The notes under the pieces: generated by a model
Told to the model about the DNA's origin: nothing
What the model saw: only the letters and a program-made list of their open reading frames with translations
The model's database searches: none
Translations under genes and position numbers: made by a program
DNA from: SVEL01 sp964573715
Lineage (GTDB): Bacteria > Bacillota > Clostridia > Lachnospirales > Lachnospiraceae
Length of the DNA stretch: 64,000 bases
Assembly (NCBI GenBank): GCA_964573715.1
Contig: CAZNKR010000005.1
Coordinates: forward strand, 1-64,000
Direction: 5' to 3'
In this document: in pieces, positions 45,011 through 53,541 of the stretch
How the letters are laid out: every line of letters begins with the position of its first letter
Position numbering within the stretch: the first letter of the stretch is position 1

Positions 45011-47053
45011 TTAATTCTTTTTTGTCTCAAAAGGGATATTGAGCTCCTTTGTACCTTCAAGAACAAATCTTCCATCTTTAATAATGGTGATTTTTTCGCC
45101 GTTTGTCTTTACAGCAGAAATTTCGCCAATTTCATCATATGGAATAGTGATATCTGTATGAATACCAAAATATGCATTTTCAATATCGGTTTTTCTAAGA
45201 GCACTCTTTTCATTTTCACGGGCAATAATTGCTTTACCATCAGGGTTAAAAGTCATACTATCCTCTTCAAAAGAGTAGCATGTATCTCCGATTGCAAAAT
45301 GTGGACCCATTTTTTCAACAATAAGAATTGGAAGCTTGTATACAATATCATACTTGCCGGCTATAACGTAAGCTGTTGTATTTGTACCTATAGCAAATTC
45401 TCCAATTGGAAGAGTATCTCTGTTTTGAAGTAAATTCTCTCTGACAAAATTCTTAGAAAGTTCCTTGTCCTCAAAATTATCACAAGAATAATTCTTTACC
45501 ATACCATCCTCAAAATCAATGGATAAATTGGAGAATTTAAGGTCATTTAGAAATACCTCTGAAACATTAAGCGTGCCATGTGTTCCTGTAAGCTTAGGAG
45601 ATGTAAATACCTCTCCAACTGGAATATTAACATCTGCTACACAATTTTCAAAAAGTGTTTCCTTTGTGGGATCCTTAAGTTCATGAACTGCCACCACCAT
45701 ATCTGTACGGTTTCCATCCTTGCCCTTTACTACTACATAATCAGACGTATCTAAAGCATCAATAATATTTTGCTGAATCTTCATAAATTTATCGCTGTCT
45801 AGATTATTTATCTTCATTGTATCATGGAATATATCTTTGTAGCTATCACCAATTTCTGGCAATGGATATGCAATTATTGTAAAGCTTGTTTCATCACCCT
45901 TTTGGTACTCATAAAACATCTGAATATAGCTGTTATCATATGAGGCATTTAGTTTTCTTTGCTTATCATCAAGCTTGATACAGCCTTTGTTTGTAGCTGG
46001 CTCAAAAGGATTTTCTCCAAAGGTTTCAATAACAGCGGGTCCAGCCTTTAGTGCAGCTTCTTTTTTATATTTTTCAAATACTACTCTTGCCACCGAAAGC
46101 TTTCTATCTAAGATAGCCTTATTAAAATATAAGCCCAAATCAAACTTATGATCAAATACAAGCTGTTTATTCTCTACTGTATAAGAAATGGCATTGCTGC
46201 GAATAATGGTCTTAAGGTTCATTGCCTCAAATTGAGAAACTGCTGCTTTTACAACTCTTTCAAAGCCTAATGGATATCTAATTTCCACTCTATCCTTTAT
46301 AGACATATCCTTTCTTCCCATAATAAAGCCTTTTTTGAAGCCTTCTGTAAAGGTTCTTGCAATGTCTGCTATTTCATCCTCTGTCATTGTGTTTAGATAT
46401 TTTGCTGTTTCAATTTCATTTTTAGAAACAGGAAGTCCATAAAAATAGAGATATCTTAAATCTGATAAATCACTTTCCATAACAATATTTTTATAGAAAT
46501 CAAGATTTAGGTCAAACATTTCTGCAATACGTTCTTCCATAAATACGTCAGAATAATCGCTTTCAAACCAATAAATAGACTCATATACAAGCTTTTCATT
46601 TAGGTCTTCACTTTCAAAAATATTGTATATCTCTATAAATAACTCTGTTAATATGGTAAATTCCGTTACTTTATAAGTAACTGCATAAGAGAAAATCCCT
46701 CTCATACGCATATACAAATAGCAAAGATACTTTCCATAAGTTGTTCCAAATAAATCTTCCATATATGATGGATTTGCATAGCTTTCTTTATATACACTAC
46801 TATTAACATCTGCATACATTTTCTGATTTAACATAGACAACTCATCTAATGACATATTTCTCATTTCATCATTTTCACTAAGCTTCAACAAATCTGCTGC
46901 ATCAATCAAAAATAGTGCTGTTGTTTTAAAGAAATCCTGATAAATTTCAGGAACAGATTTCTCCTCAACTATATTTTGAATTCTATCCATTGCAAGTTCA
47001 AATTTTTCCATTGATTCTTCATTTTCTTCTTTAAATAATGTCTTGTAGCTCAT
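45011..47053 (-). CDS. M29-type aminopeptidase with long N-terminal extension
   Basis: A 680-residue cytoplasmic protein. The second half resembles metalloaminopeptidases of family M29 (AmpS type), with VPVGEVFTSP, EFAIGTN, EKMGPHFAIGDT and the ending TDITIPYDEI. Family members usually have 370-410 residues; here the first ~300 residues are an extra, helical, acidic region I do not recognise. In the catalytic half the pattern IPVGEVFTSP holds the first metal-ligand Glu. It has a TAGAAAGG site. It lies upstream of, and probably separate from, purE. Confidence 0.8.
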   Translation of the reverse strand: MSYKTLFKEENEESMEKFELAMDRIQNIVEEKSVPEIYQDFFKTTALFLIDAADLLKLSENDEMRNMSLDELSMLNQKMYADVNSSVYKESYANPSYMEDLFGTTYGKYLCYLYMRMRGIFSYAVTYKVTEFTILTELFIEIYNIFESEDLNEKLVYESIYWFESDYSDVFMEERIAEMFDLNLDFYKNIVMESDLSDLRYLYFYGLPVSKNEIETAKYLNTMTEDEIADIARTFTEGFKKGFIMGRKDMSIKDRVEIRYPLGFERVVKAAVSQFEAMNLKTIIRSNAISYTVENKQLVFDHKFDLGLYFNKAILDRKLSVARVVFEKYKKEAALKAGPAVIETFGENPFEPATNKGCIKLDDKQRKLNASYDNSYIQMFYEYQKGDETSFTIIAYPLPEIGDSYKDIFHDTMKINNLDSDKFMKIQQNIIDALDTSDYVVVKGKDGNRTDMVVAVHELKDPTKETLFENCVADVNIPVGEVFTSPKLTGTHGTLNVSEVFLNDLKFSNLSIDFEDGMVKNYSCDNFEDKELSKNFVRENLLQNRDTLPIGEFAIGTNTTAYVIAGKYDIVYKLPILIVEKMGPHFAIGDTCYSFEEDSMTFNPDGKAIIARENEKSALRKTDIENAYFGIHTDITIPYDEIGEISAVKTNGEKITIIKDGRFVLEGTKELNIPFETKKN

Positions 47054-47071
47054 TTCAATTCCTTTCTATCT

Positions 47072-47407
47072 TTATATTCCAATAAGTATTATTATGCCTA
47101 TCATAATCCAAACAACTGCATTACCAACTGTTCCAATCCATGGATATAAAAGAAAGACTTCCTCTTCCTTAAAACTTCTTATACCAACAAAAAAGCCAAT
47201 GGATGAAATAAAAAAAGACAAGAGTCCTAATACTCCAACTAGCATAGCCCCACTACCCTTGTTATTATATGAAATATATATGCCAACAATCAAGGCTGCT
47301 AAAGAACACAAAAAGAGACCTGACGATATCAGTCCTCTCTTTGAATGTTTCTTATCTGTAAATTTATATTTTCTACCAAAAAATAAAAAATTCATAATAT
47401 CCACCAA
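47072..47407 (-). CDS. Small membrane protein (DUF6142-like)
   Basis: A 111-residue protein with three predicted membrane helices (about 29-47, 53-74, 90-110) after a basic N-terminus containing the KFTDKKHSKRGLISS stretch. It resembles, from memory, a Lachnospiraceae membrane family (DUF6142); no function is known. It lies 18 bases before the M29-type aminopeptidase. The start may be the ATG at 47407 or the one four codons later. Confidence 0.7.
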   Translation of the reverse strand: MVDIMNFLFFGRKYKFTDKKHSKRGLISSGLFLCSLAALIVGIYISYNNKGSGAMLVGVLGLLSFFISSIGFFVGIRSFKEEEVFLLYPWIGTVGNAVVWIMIGIIILIGI

Positions 47408-47420
47408 TCTTTACAAAAGC

Positions 47421-47445
47421 TTTAGGCCGGATATACCGGCCTAAA
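47421..47445 (-). terminator. Hairpin between two small membrane-protein genes
   Basis: A perfect 10-bp stem TTTAGGCCGG / CCGGCCTAAA with a 5-base loop, followed on the minus strand by GCTTTTGT. It is GC-rich for this genome and is probably a terminator for the pyrE-side transcript. Confidence 0.6.
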
Positions 47446-47446
47446 A

Positions 47447-47599
47447 TTAAAATAAAATCTTTGATTTGCCCTTTAATAGCTTGCCACCTGAAATAATACC
47501 TAATATCCCAATGGTAAGGCCAGCAACAATTGTTAATATGCCTAGTGTAATAGCTGATGCGCCCGCACCCTTACATAGCTTATATATCTTTTCTTCCAT
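47447..47599 (-). CDS. Small two-helix membrane protein, 50 residues
   Basis: A 50-codon gene with an AGAGGTG ribosome site before the ATG at 47599. The N-terminus is EEKIYKLCKGAG, a hydrophobic stretch spans about 14-37, and the C-terminus is basic (GGKLLKGKSKILF). It starts 14 bases after pyrE and ends just before a terminator-like hairpin, so it looks like the last gene of that transcript. No function is known. Confidence 0.65.
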   Translation of the reverse strand: MEEKIYKLCKGAGASAITLGILTIVAGLTIGILGIISGGKLLKGKSKILF

Positions 47600-47612
47600 C
47601 TTATTCACCTCT

Positions 47613-48287
47613 CTATTTTACACCATATGTGCTATAATACTCATCAATACGAGCTTTCATAGCATCATCAATAATAACCTGACCTTTATATTCTTTATTG
47701 TATAAATGTTCTATAACCTCTTCCATCGTAACAATGGCTGTTGTTTCCATATCATAGTTTTCTTTAATTTCTAAAAGAGCACTCTTATCTGTTTTTCCTT
47801 TTTCCATACGGTCAACTGAAATAACAAGACCAATAATATTTTTACCACCTTGAGCCTTTACAATTGGTAATGTTTCATCAATAGATTTACCTGAAGTTGT
47901 AACATCCTCAATAAATACAATTCTGTCTTCATCTGTAATTGGACTACCAAGTAAAATACCAGTATCTCCGTGATCCTTTTCTTCTTTACGATTAGAACAA
48001 TATTTTATATCTGCTCCGTAAAGTCTATTGATAGCCATCGTTGTAGCTACTGTAAGTGGAATACCCTTATAGGCTGGTCCAAACAAAACATCAAAATCAA
48101 CACCATATTTTTCATTTATCGCCTTTGCATAATATTCACCAAGCTTGTTTAACTGCGCACCAGTTCTATAAAATCCTGTATTGATAAAAAATGGTGTCTT
48201 TCTACCGCTCTTTGTAACAAAATCTCCAAACTTTAAAACTCCACAATCTACCATAAATTCTATAAATTCCTGCTTGTAGCTTTCCAT
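47613..48287 (-). CDS. pyrE: Orotate phosphoribosyltransferase
   Basis: Joins orotate to PRPP to make OMP. The 224 residues contain the PRPP loop VFIEDVTTSGKSIDE and the N-terminal GDFVTKSGRKTPFF typical of PyrE. It lies 815 bases beyond pyrD, separated by decayed gene fragments. A hairpin (about 48478-48506) lies between, so pyrE may have its own promoter. Confidence 0.97.
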   Translation of the reverse strand: MESYKQEFIEFMVDCGVLKFGDFVTKSGRKTPFFINTGFYRTGAQLNKLGEYYAKAINEKYGVDFDVLFGPAYKGIPLTVATTMAINRLYGADIKYCSNRKEEKDHGDTGILLGSPITDEDRIVFIEDVTTSGKSIDETLPIVKAQGGKNIIGLVISVDRMEKGKTDKSALLEIKENYDMETTAIVTMEEVIEHLYNKEYKGQVIIDDAMKARIDEYYSTYGVK

Positions 48288-48477
48288 TCTATTTTAAAAC
48301 CTCCTGTTTTCAAGGCTTTCCGCCTGTTTGATTTTTCTCGAATTGCAAATATCTGCCCTATTTTACCATAAAACTTTGTTCCTTTCAATCTGAATTTGCA
48401 ACGTTTTTCCTTTCCAAACCCTAGGATTATTAGATTTGTTTTACAAGTCATACATTTCTATGTAGAACTAACAAAAG

Positions 48478-48506
48478 CCAGTAACAAAGTTCATATTTGT
48501 TACCAG
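48478..48506 (-). terminator. Possible terminator upstream of pyrE
   Basis: An 8-bp stem GTAACAAA / TTTGTTAC with a 7-base loop, followed on the minus strand by GGCTTTTGTT. It directly follows the fragment ending at 48518. Confidence 0.45.
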
Positions 48507-48517
48507 ATTTTGTTTTC

Positions 48518-48778
48518 TTATTCTTCAATATTCTGGTCGCAAATAATTCCATTATTCAGAAATGTCACAGCTTTCAAATATGCCTTATATGGTGTTCCAT
48601 TCGGATTAAGAGCTGCTGAGATCAGAATGCTTGTTCTGCTTCGCCCTGCATAACTCTCTGCAGCATCTTCATTGCATAAACTGCCCATTGTAAGGACATA
48701 ATTATCTTCATCCCCAATCTTGTCAGCTACAAAGTCTTTGTGTCCATCTTCTAAAGTGTAGTAGAAATCAGCATGACA
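48518..48778 (-). pseudogene. C-terminal gene fragment in the pyr cluster
   Basis: An open frame of 86 codons directly after a stop, with no proper start, ending NGIICDQNIEE. It is richer in GC than its neighbours and reads like real protein (LEDGHKDFVADKIGDEDNY and on), suggesting the tail of a gene acquired with a mobile element. An internal ATG would give only 56 residues. I do not recognise the family. Confidence 0.45.
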
Positions 48779-48827
48779 CTAAAAAAGCACCCTAGGAAGA
48801 TAATATTCTTTCCATTGGTGCTTCTTG

Positions 48828-49076
48828 CTATTGTACTCTCTTTATACAAAATGATTTCATAAAGGAAATAATGTTTATATCATCATTTGATTCATAAAAT
48901 GCAATTAGTAATGTTTTAAATTCTTCCAGCTTTTCAATCGCAGCAATAATCATTCCAGCATGCGGCATTTCTGGTTCCCATGATGTGCCACCTATTTGTA
49001 CTGGTATTGTGCGTATTTCCCCTGCATAATTAAAAAGTAGTTCTCCCACAACTTTGTTATATTCACGAAGAAGCAT
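48828..49076 (-). pseudogene. Fragment, possibly of a Fic-family protein
   Basis: An 82-codon frame just after pyrD. Its middle (FNYAGEIRTIPVQIGGTSW) resembles the segment ahead of the catalytic motif in Fic domain proteins, but the HPFxxGNGR active site is absent and the frame is short. The reading register stays open a little upstream of the ATG into the pyrD stop region. The ribosome site is weak. It is probably a decayed remnant; a small intact gene is possible. Confidence 0.35.
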
Positions 49077-49102
49077 TAGACTATTTCCATAGTAAACTCC
49101 GG

Positions 49103-50005
49103 TTATTTTACAATACCGATAAGTTCGTTTATATCTTCAACTTCATGAAGTTTCATATACTTTTTAATGCCCTCTAAAACATCCATAGTGGCTGTTGGAT
49201 TCATGAAATTGGCTGTTCCCACAGATACTGCTGTGGCTCCAGCTAAAATAAATTCCATTGCATCATCACCATTCATAATACCACCCATTCCTATGATAGG
49301 TATAGATACCGCATTTGCAACCTGATATACCATTCTGACTGCTACTGGTTTAACTGCTGGTCCCGACATTCCTCCAGTTTTATTGGCAATAGCAAAGGTT
49401 TGCTTATGAATATCTATCTTCATACCTGTTATAGTATTAATGAGGGATAATGCATCTGCTCCACCCGCCTGAGCCGCTTTTGCCATAACTGTAATATCTG
49501 TTACATTCGGACTTAATTTCATAATAACTGGCTGTTTTGCTTTAGCTTTTACTGCCTTAGTAATAGCCTCTACTGCCTTAGGATCTTGTCCAAAGGCAAT
49601 ACCGCCTTCTTTAACATTTGGGCAGGAAATATTGATTTCCATCATATCTATTGGTTCATCACTAAGTCTTTCCACTACTTCTAGATACTCTTCAGTGGTT
49701 TTTCCACATACATTTACAATGATTTTAGTATCATATTTCTTTAAAAAAGGAATATCTCTCTTAACAAATACATCTACTCCAGGATTTTGTAATCCAATTG
49801 CATTAAGCATTCCACCATAGGTTTCTGCTATACGTGGTGTAGGGTTTCCCGGCCACGGAATATTTGCAACGCCTTTAGTTACAACAGCACCCAATTTATT
49901 TAAATCTACAAATTCCGAAAATTCCATTCCAGATCCAAATGTACCTGAAGCCTCCATAACTGGATTTTTGAATTCTACTCCGGCAATATTCACTCCTAAA
50001 TTCAT
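49103..50005 (-). CDS. pyrD: Dihydroorotate dehydrogenase, catalytic subunit (class 1B)
   Basis: Oxidises dihydroorotate to orotate with FMN, passing electrons to PyrK. The protein is 300 residues from the ATG at 50005, which follows AGGAGG and overlaps the pyrK stop (TAATG). Motifs include MEASGTFGSG, the catalytic cysteine in NISCPNVKEGG and the FMN-binding GMGGIMNGDDA. Pairing with pyrK identifies the NAD-dependent 1B type. Confidence 0.96.
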   Translation of the reverse strand: MNLGVNIAGVEFKNPVMEASGTFGSGMEFSEFVDLNKLGAVVTKGVANIPWPGNPTPRIAETYGGMLNAIGLQNPGVDVFVKRDIPFLKKYDTKIIVNVCGKTTEEYLEVVERLSDEPIDMMEINISCPNVKEGGIAFGQDPKAVEAITKAVKAKAKQPVIMKLSPNVTDITVMAKAAQAGGADALSLINTITGMKIDIHKQTFAIANKTGGMSGPAVKPVAVRMVYQVANAVSIPIIGMGGIMNGDDAMEFILAGATAVSVGTANFMNPTATMDVLEGIKKYMKLHEVEDINELIGIVK

Positions 50006-50778
50006 TATAAATCCACCTCCTGGGCGTAAAATACTGGTCCGTCTGCACATACTCTTTTGTTATGCACCTGTGAATGATCATCTATATCCTTGCTCTTGCA
50101 TACGCATGCTAAGCAAGCACCAATTCCACAAGCCATCTTTTCTTCTAATGAAAGCTGACATATTATATTGTTTTCCAATGCATATGACTTAACCGCTCTA
50201 AGCATTGGTGTTGGTCCACAAGAATATATCACCTCTGCATTTATATTATTCGCTTTAATAGCATCTATAACGTTTCCCTTGGTTCCAACGCTTCCATCCT
50301 CTGTAGCAATGATTAATTCTGCATATTTTGAAATATCTTCTTTAAGAAAGATTTCATTGTTACGGTATCCTGCTGTCACATACACTTTAACTCCCAGCGA
50401 GTTTAATGCTTTTGCAGTTTCCACCATAGGTGGAACACCAATTCCTCCTGCAATAATAAGTGCAGTTTTTTTATGTAATTCAAATCCATTTCCCAATGGA
50501 CCAACCACTTGTACAGTTTCACCTACTTCGAACTTTGAAAATTCATCAGTACCTTTTCCAACTACTCTGTATACAATTCTTAGCTTTCCCTTTTCTTTAT
50601 CAACCTCGCAGATACTTATTGGTCTTGGTAAAATTCTCGAACCATCATTACAGTAAATGGAAATAAACTGTCCAGGTTTCGCTTCTTTAGCCATGTTAGC
50701 ACTATCAATCCACATGCTATATATGCCAGTAGCAATATTCTCTTGACTTGAAACTTTGACGTTTTCTTTATATTTCAT
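50005..50778 (-). CDS. pyrK: Dihydroorotate dehydrogenase electron-transfer subunit
   Basis: FAD and [2Fe-2S] protein linking PyrD to NAD+. The 257 residues have an N-terminal flavin-binding barrel (SRILPRPISI), the nucleotide-binding LIIAGGIGVPPM and the C-terminal cluster CGIGACLACVCK with a final Cys in RVCADGP. It overlaps pyrD by one base. Confidence 0.96.
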   Translation of the reverse strand: MKYKENVKVSSQENIATGIYSMWIDSANMAKEAKPGQFISIYCNDGSRILPRPISICEVDKEKGKLRIVYRVVGKGTDEFSKFEVGETVQVVGPLGNGFELHKKTALIIAGGIGVPPMVETAKALNSLGVKVYVTAGYRNNEIFLKEDISKYAELIIATEDGSVGTKGNVIDAIKANNINAEVIYSCGPTPMLRAVKSYALENNIICQLSLEEKMACGIGACLACVCKSKDIDDHSQVHNKRVCADGPVFYAQEVDL

Positions 50779-50802
50779 TGCTTGTCCTTTCAGCTGATTA
50801 CT

Positions 50803-50999
50803 AATTGCTTATTGTTTATTGCTTATTATTTATTGCTTATTATTTATTGCTTNNNNNNNNNNNNNNNNNNNNNNNNNNNNNNNNNNNNNNNNNNNNNNNN
50901 NNNNNNNNNNNNNNNNNNNNNNNNNNNNNNNNNNNNNNNNNNNNNNNNNNNNTTTATTGCTTATTATTTATTGCTTATTATTTATTGCTTTTGCTTATT
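50803..50999. repeat. 14-bp tandem repeat between pyrF and pyrK, with assembly gap
   Basis: Copies of a 14-base unit (TTATTTATTGCTTA) lie on both sides of 100 N (50853-50952). It sits inside the pyr operon between pyrF and pyrK, so its length would change the intercistronic distance. No gene is supported here. Confidence 0.85.
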
Positions 51000-51009
51000 T
51001 TTCAGCTTA

Positions 51010-51936
51010 CTATGCAAGTCCAACAGCTGTTGTAATATCCTTAATCATATCTTCTACCGCTGCTCTTGAAGCATCTGCAAAATGCTCTGGTCCAAACTTT
51101 GCATATGCTTCCTGCTTGTATGCACAAATAATTCCTCTTGAAGAATTAACAATTGCTCCAAGTCCATCCTCGTTAAAATATGGAGCTAAATCACTGGCTT
51201 TTCCGCCCTGAGCGCCATATCCAGGTACTAAAATATAAGCCTTTGGCATTACTTTTCTAAGAACCTCTCCCATCTGTGGGTATGTTGCGCCAACTACAGC
51301 ACCTACATAGCTGTATTTATCACCCATATGCTCCTCACCCCATTTTGCTACCTGTTCACCAACTATCTCGTATAGCGGACGTCCATCCACTAATCTATCT
51401 TGAAATTCACCAGAAGATTTGTTTGAAGTTTTAACTAAAACAAAAATTCCTTTATTCTCTTCTTTACATACATCTATAAAAGGTTTTACACCATCCGAAC
51501 CAAGATATGGATTTACTGTTACAAAATCCTCATCAAAGCCCCTAAAGGTATTATTTCCAACCTTAACACTTCCAACATGTCCAATAGCATAAGCTGTAGA
51601 TGTTGAACCTATATCTCCTCTTTTTATATCTCCAATAACAACAATATCTTTTGATTTTGCATAATCAACTGTCTTCTTAAATGCTTTAAGACCCTCTATA
51701 CCAAACTGCTCATACATTGCAATTTGAGGCTTTATGGCAGGAATAATATCATAGGTTGCATCTAAAATAGCCTTGTTAAACTGCCAGATTGCTTCACCAG
51801 CTCCCTCTAAAGTTTCACCATACTGTTCATATGCCTTGTCACAAACAAACTTTGGAACATAGTCCAACATAGGATCAAGTCCTACTACTATAGGTGCGTT
51901 GAGTTTTTGAATTTTGTTTACTAATTTGTTAATCAT
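51010..51936 (-). CDS. pyrF: Orotidine 5'-phosphate decarboxylase, long type
   Basis: Converts OMP to UMP. At 308 residues it is the long (type 2) form. It has the substrate-binding VVGLDPMLDYVP near the start, the catalytic DIKRGDIGSTSTAY and the later PGYGAQGG. It lies between pyrC (116 bases upstream) and the tandem repeat before pyrK. Confidence 0.96.
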   Translation of the reverse strand: MINKLVNKIQKLNAPIVVGLDPMLDYVPKFVCDKAYEQYGETLEGAGEAIWQFNKAILDATYDIIPAIKPQIAMYEQFGIEGLKAFKKTVDYAKSKDIVVIGDIKRGDIGSTSTAYAIGHVGSVKVGNNTFRGFDEDFVTVNPYLGSDGVKPFIDVCKEENKGIFVLVKTSNKSSGEFQDRLVDGRPLYEIVGEQVAKWGEEHMGDKYSYVGAVVGATYPQMGEVLRKVMPKAYILVPGYGAQGGKASDLAPYFNEDGLGAIVNSSRGIICAYKQEAYAKFGPEHFADASRAAVEDMIKDITTAVGLA

Positions 51937-52052
51937 AGCGTCTCCTATTCTGATTTTTGATAATTTTTTGTTGTTTATTGTATTTATTTAGCCATACATT
52001 TATTTATATAATTTTGTTGTAAAATTAATTTGTAAGCTTTATTGACCTTTGC

Positions 52053-53327
52053 TTATATTGAGTACACTATTTCACCATTGCATATTGTATATCTAACCTG
52101 TCCTTGAGCATGATACCCATTAAAAGGTGTATTCTTGCCTTTTGATACAAAGGTTGAAGAATCAATATCATATTTAGCCAAAGGGTCAATAATAACTATA
52201 TCTGCAACAGCTCCAATATCTAATGTTCCTCTATCAATGCCTAAAATTCTTGCAGGATTATAGCTCATCTTTTTTGCCATCTGCATATATGTGATAATTC
52301 CGGTGTGAACAAGTTCTGTCATAGTAAGTGCTACCGCTGTTTCACTTCCCACTATACCAAAAGGTGCTACCTCAATACCTTTATTTTTCTCATCAGCATG
52401 ATGTGGTGCATGGTCTGTTGCTATAACATCTATAACATCATTTGCAATCCCCCACCTTAGCGCTTCTAAGTCTTCCCTAGCTCTTACTGGTGGATTCATT
52501 TTGTAATTTGGATCTTTAGAAATAATATCATCTTCACATAATGTAAAATGATGAGGGCAAACTTCTGCTGTTAATCTCACTCCGTCAGCCTTTCCTTCCT
52601 CAATCATCTTTATACTATCCTTTGTGGAACAATGGCATAAATGTAATGCTACGCCAGTTTCTTTAGCCATAAGAATATCTCTAGCAACAATAACATCTTC
52701 TACTGCATTTGTTATTCCTTTAACTCCTAGTTCCTTTGACTTTTTACCAGAATTAATGGCTCCACCTTTAACTAAAGTAATGTCTTCACAATGTGCAAGC
52801 ACTGGAATGTTAAGATTTTTGGCTATCTTCATCGCTTCCTCATATAGACCAGAATTCATAACCGACTTGCCATCTTCACTAATCCCACATATCCCAGCCA
52901 TTTTCATGCCTTCAATATCACTTAACTCCTTGCCAATCTGTCCAACTGTTACCGCTCCAACAGGCATAACATTAATAGGAGATACCTCCTTTGCCTTGTT
53001 AACAACATATGTGACTACATCAGCACAATCTGTAACTGGTTTCGTGTTTGGCATAGGGCAAATCGTTGTAAATCCACCCTTTGCTGCTGCTTTTGAACCA
53101 GTTTCTATAGTCTCTTTGTGTTCAAATCCAGGTTCTCTAAGATGAACATGTAAATCAATAAGTCCTGGCATAACAACAAAACCATTTGCATCAATAATTC
53201 TATCAAATTCGCCATGTATTTCTTTTTCACAGCTTTTAATAATTCCATCTTCAATTAAAATATCGCACACTTCATCATGGTTATTTGATGGATTAATCAC
53301 TCTTCCTGACTTAATAAGCGTTTTCAT
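52053..53327 (-). CDS. pyrC: Dihydroorotase
   Basis: Closes carbamoyl aspartate to dihydroorotate. The 424-residue class I type has the metal motif DLHVHLREPG, the later histidines in AHCEDI and the catalytic DHAPHH. The ATG at 53327 is preferred because AGAGGA precedes it; the earlier in-frame starts lack a ribosome site. It is the first gene of the cluster; pyrB and pyrI, often next to it, are not in the window. Confidence 0.96.
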   Translation of the reverse strand: MKTLIKSGRVINPSNNHDEVCDILIEDGIIKSCEKEIHGEFDRIIDANGFVVMPGLIDLHVHLREPGFEHKETIETGSKAAAKGGFTTICPMPNTKPVTDCADVVTYVVNKAKEVSPINVMPVGAVTVGQIGKELSDIEGMKMAGICGISEDGKSVMNSGLYEEAMKIAKNLNIPVLAHCEDITLVKGGAINSGKKSKELGVKGITNAVEDVIVARDILMAKETGVALHLCHCSTKDSIKMIEEGKADGVRLTAEVCPHHFTLCEDDIISKDPNYKMNPPVRAREDLEALRWGIANDVIDVIATDHAPHHADEKNKGIEVAPFGIVGSETAVALTMTELVHTGIITYMQMAKKMSYNPARILGIDRGTLDIGAVADIVIIDPLAKYDIDSSTFVSKGKNTPFNGYHAQGQVRYTICNGEIVYSI

Positions 53328-53409
53328 ACATTCTTCCTCTTCTTTCATCGAAGGATTTGTAGCCATATATTGTTTATTAATAATTGGTTTTTAGGCATAC
53401 TATGTATAA

Positions 53410-53438
53410 ATTATAGCAAAAGCATATCATCGTTTCAA
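53410..53438 (-). promoter_or_regulatory. pyrC promoter
   Basis: Minus-strand TTGAAA (53433-53438), 17-base spacer, TATAAT (53410-53415). Start near 53403. The 75-base leader shows no clear attenuator. Confidence 0.75.
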
Positions 53439-53474
53439 GGATAAATTCTATTTGTTTTCATTATCAGATTCTTC

Positions 53475-53503
53475 TTGCGAGATTTACAAAAAAATAATAT
53501 AAT
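53475..53503 (+). promoter_or_regulatory. Promoter of the hybrid histidine kinase
   Basis: TTGCGA (53475-53480), 17-base spacer, TATAAT (53498-53503), divergent from the pyrC promoter and followed by the GAGGG ribosome site before 53542. Confidence 0.55.
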
Positions 53504-53541
53504 AATATTAATTATCAGTTCGAGGACAGAGGGATATTTCT

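Noticed and set aside
48260..48451. 63-codon minus-strand frame upstream of pyrE
   Set aside because: It overlaps the pyrE start, has a poor ribosome site and a composition unlike a real protein.
48396..48653. 85-codon plus-strand frame between pyrE and pyrD
   Set aside because: It is antisense to a more protein-like minus-strand fragment and has no ribosome site.
50782..51211. Plus-strand frames across the 14-bp repeat
   Set aside because: All registers stay open because of the repeat; they cross an assembly gap and run antisense into pyrF.
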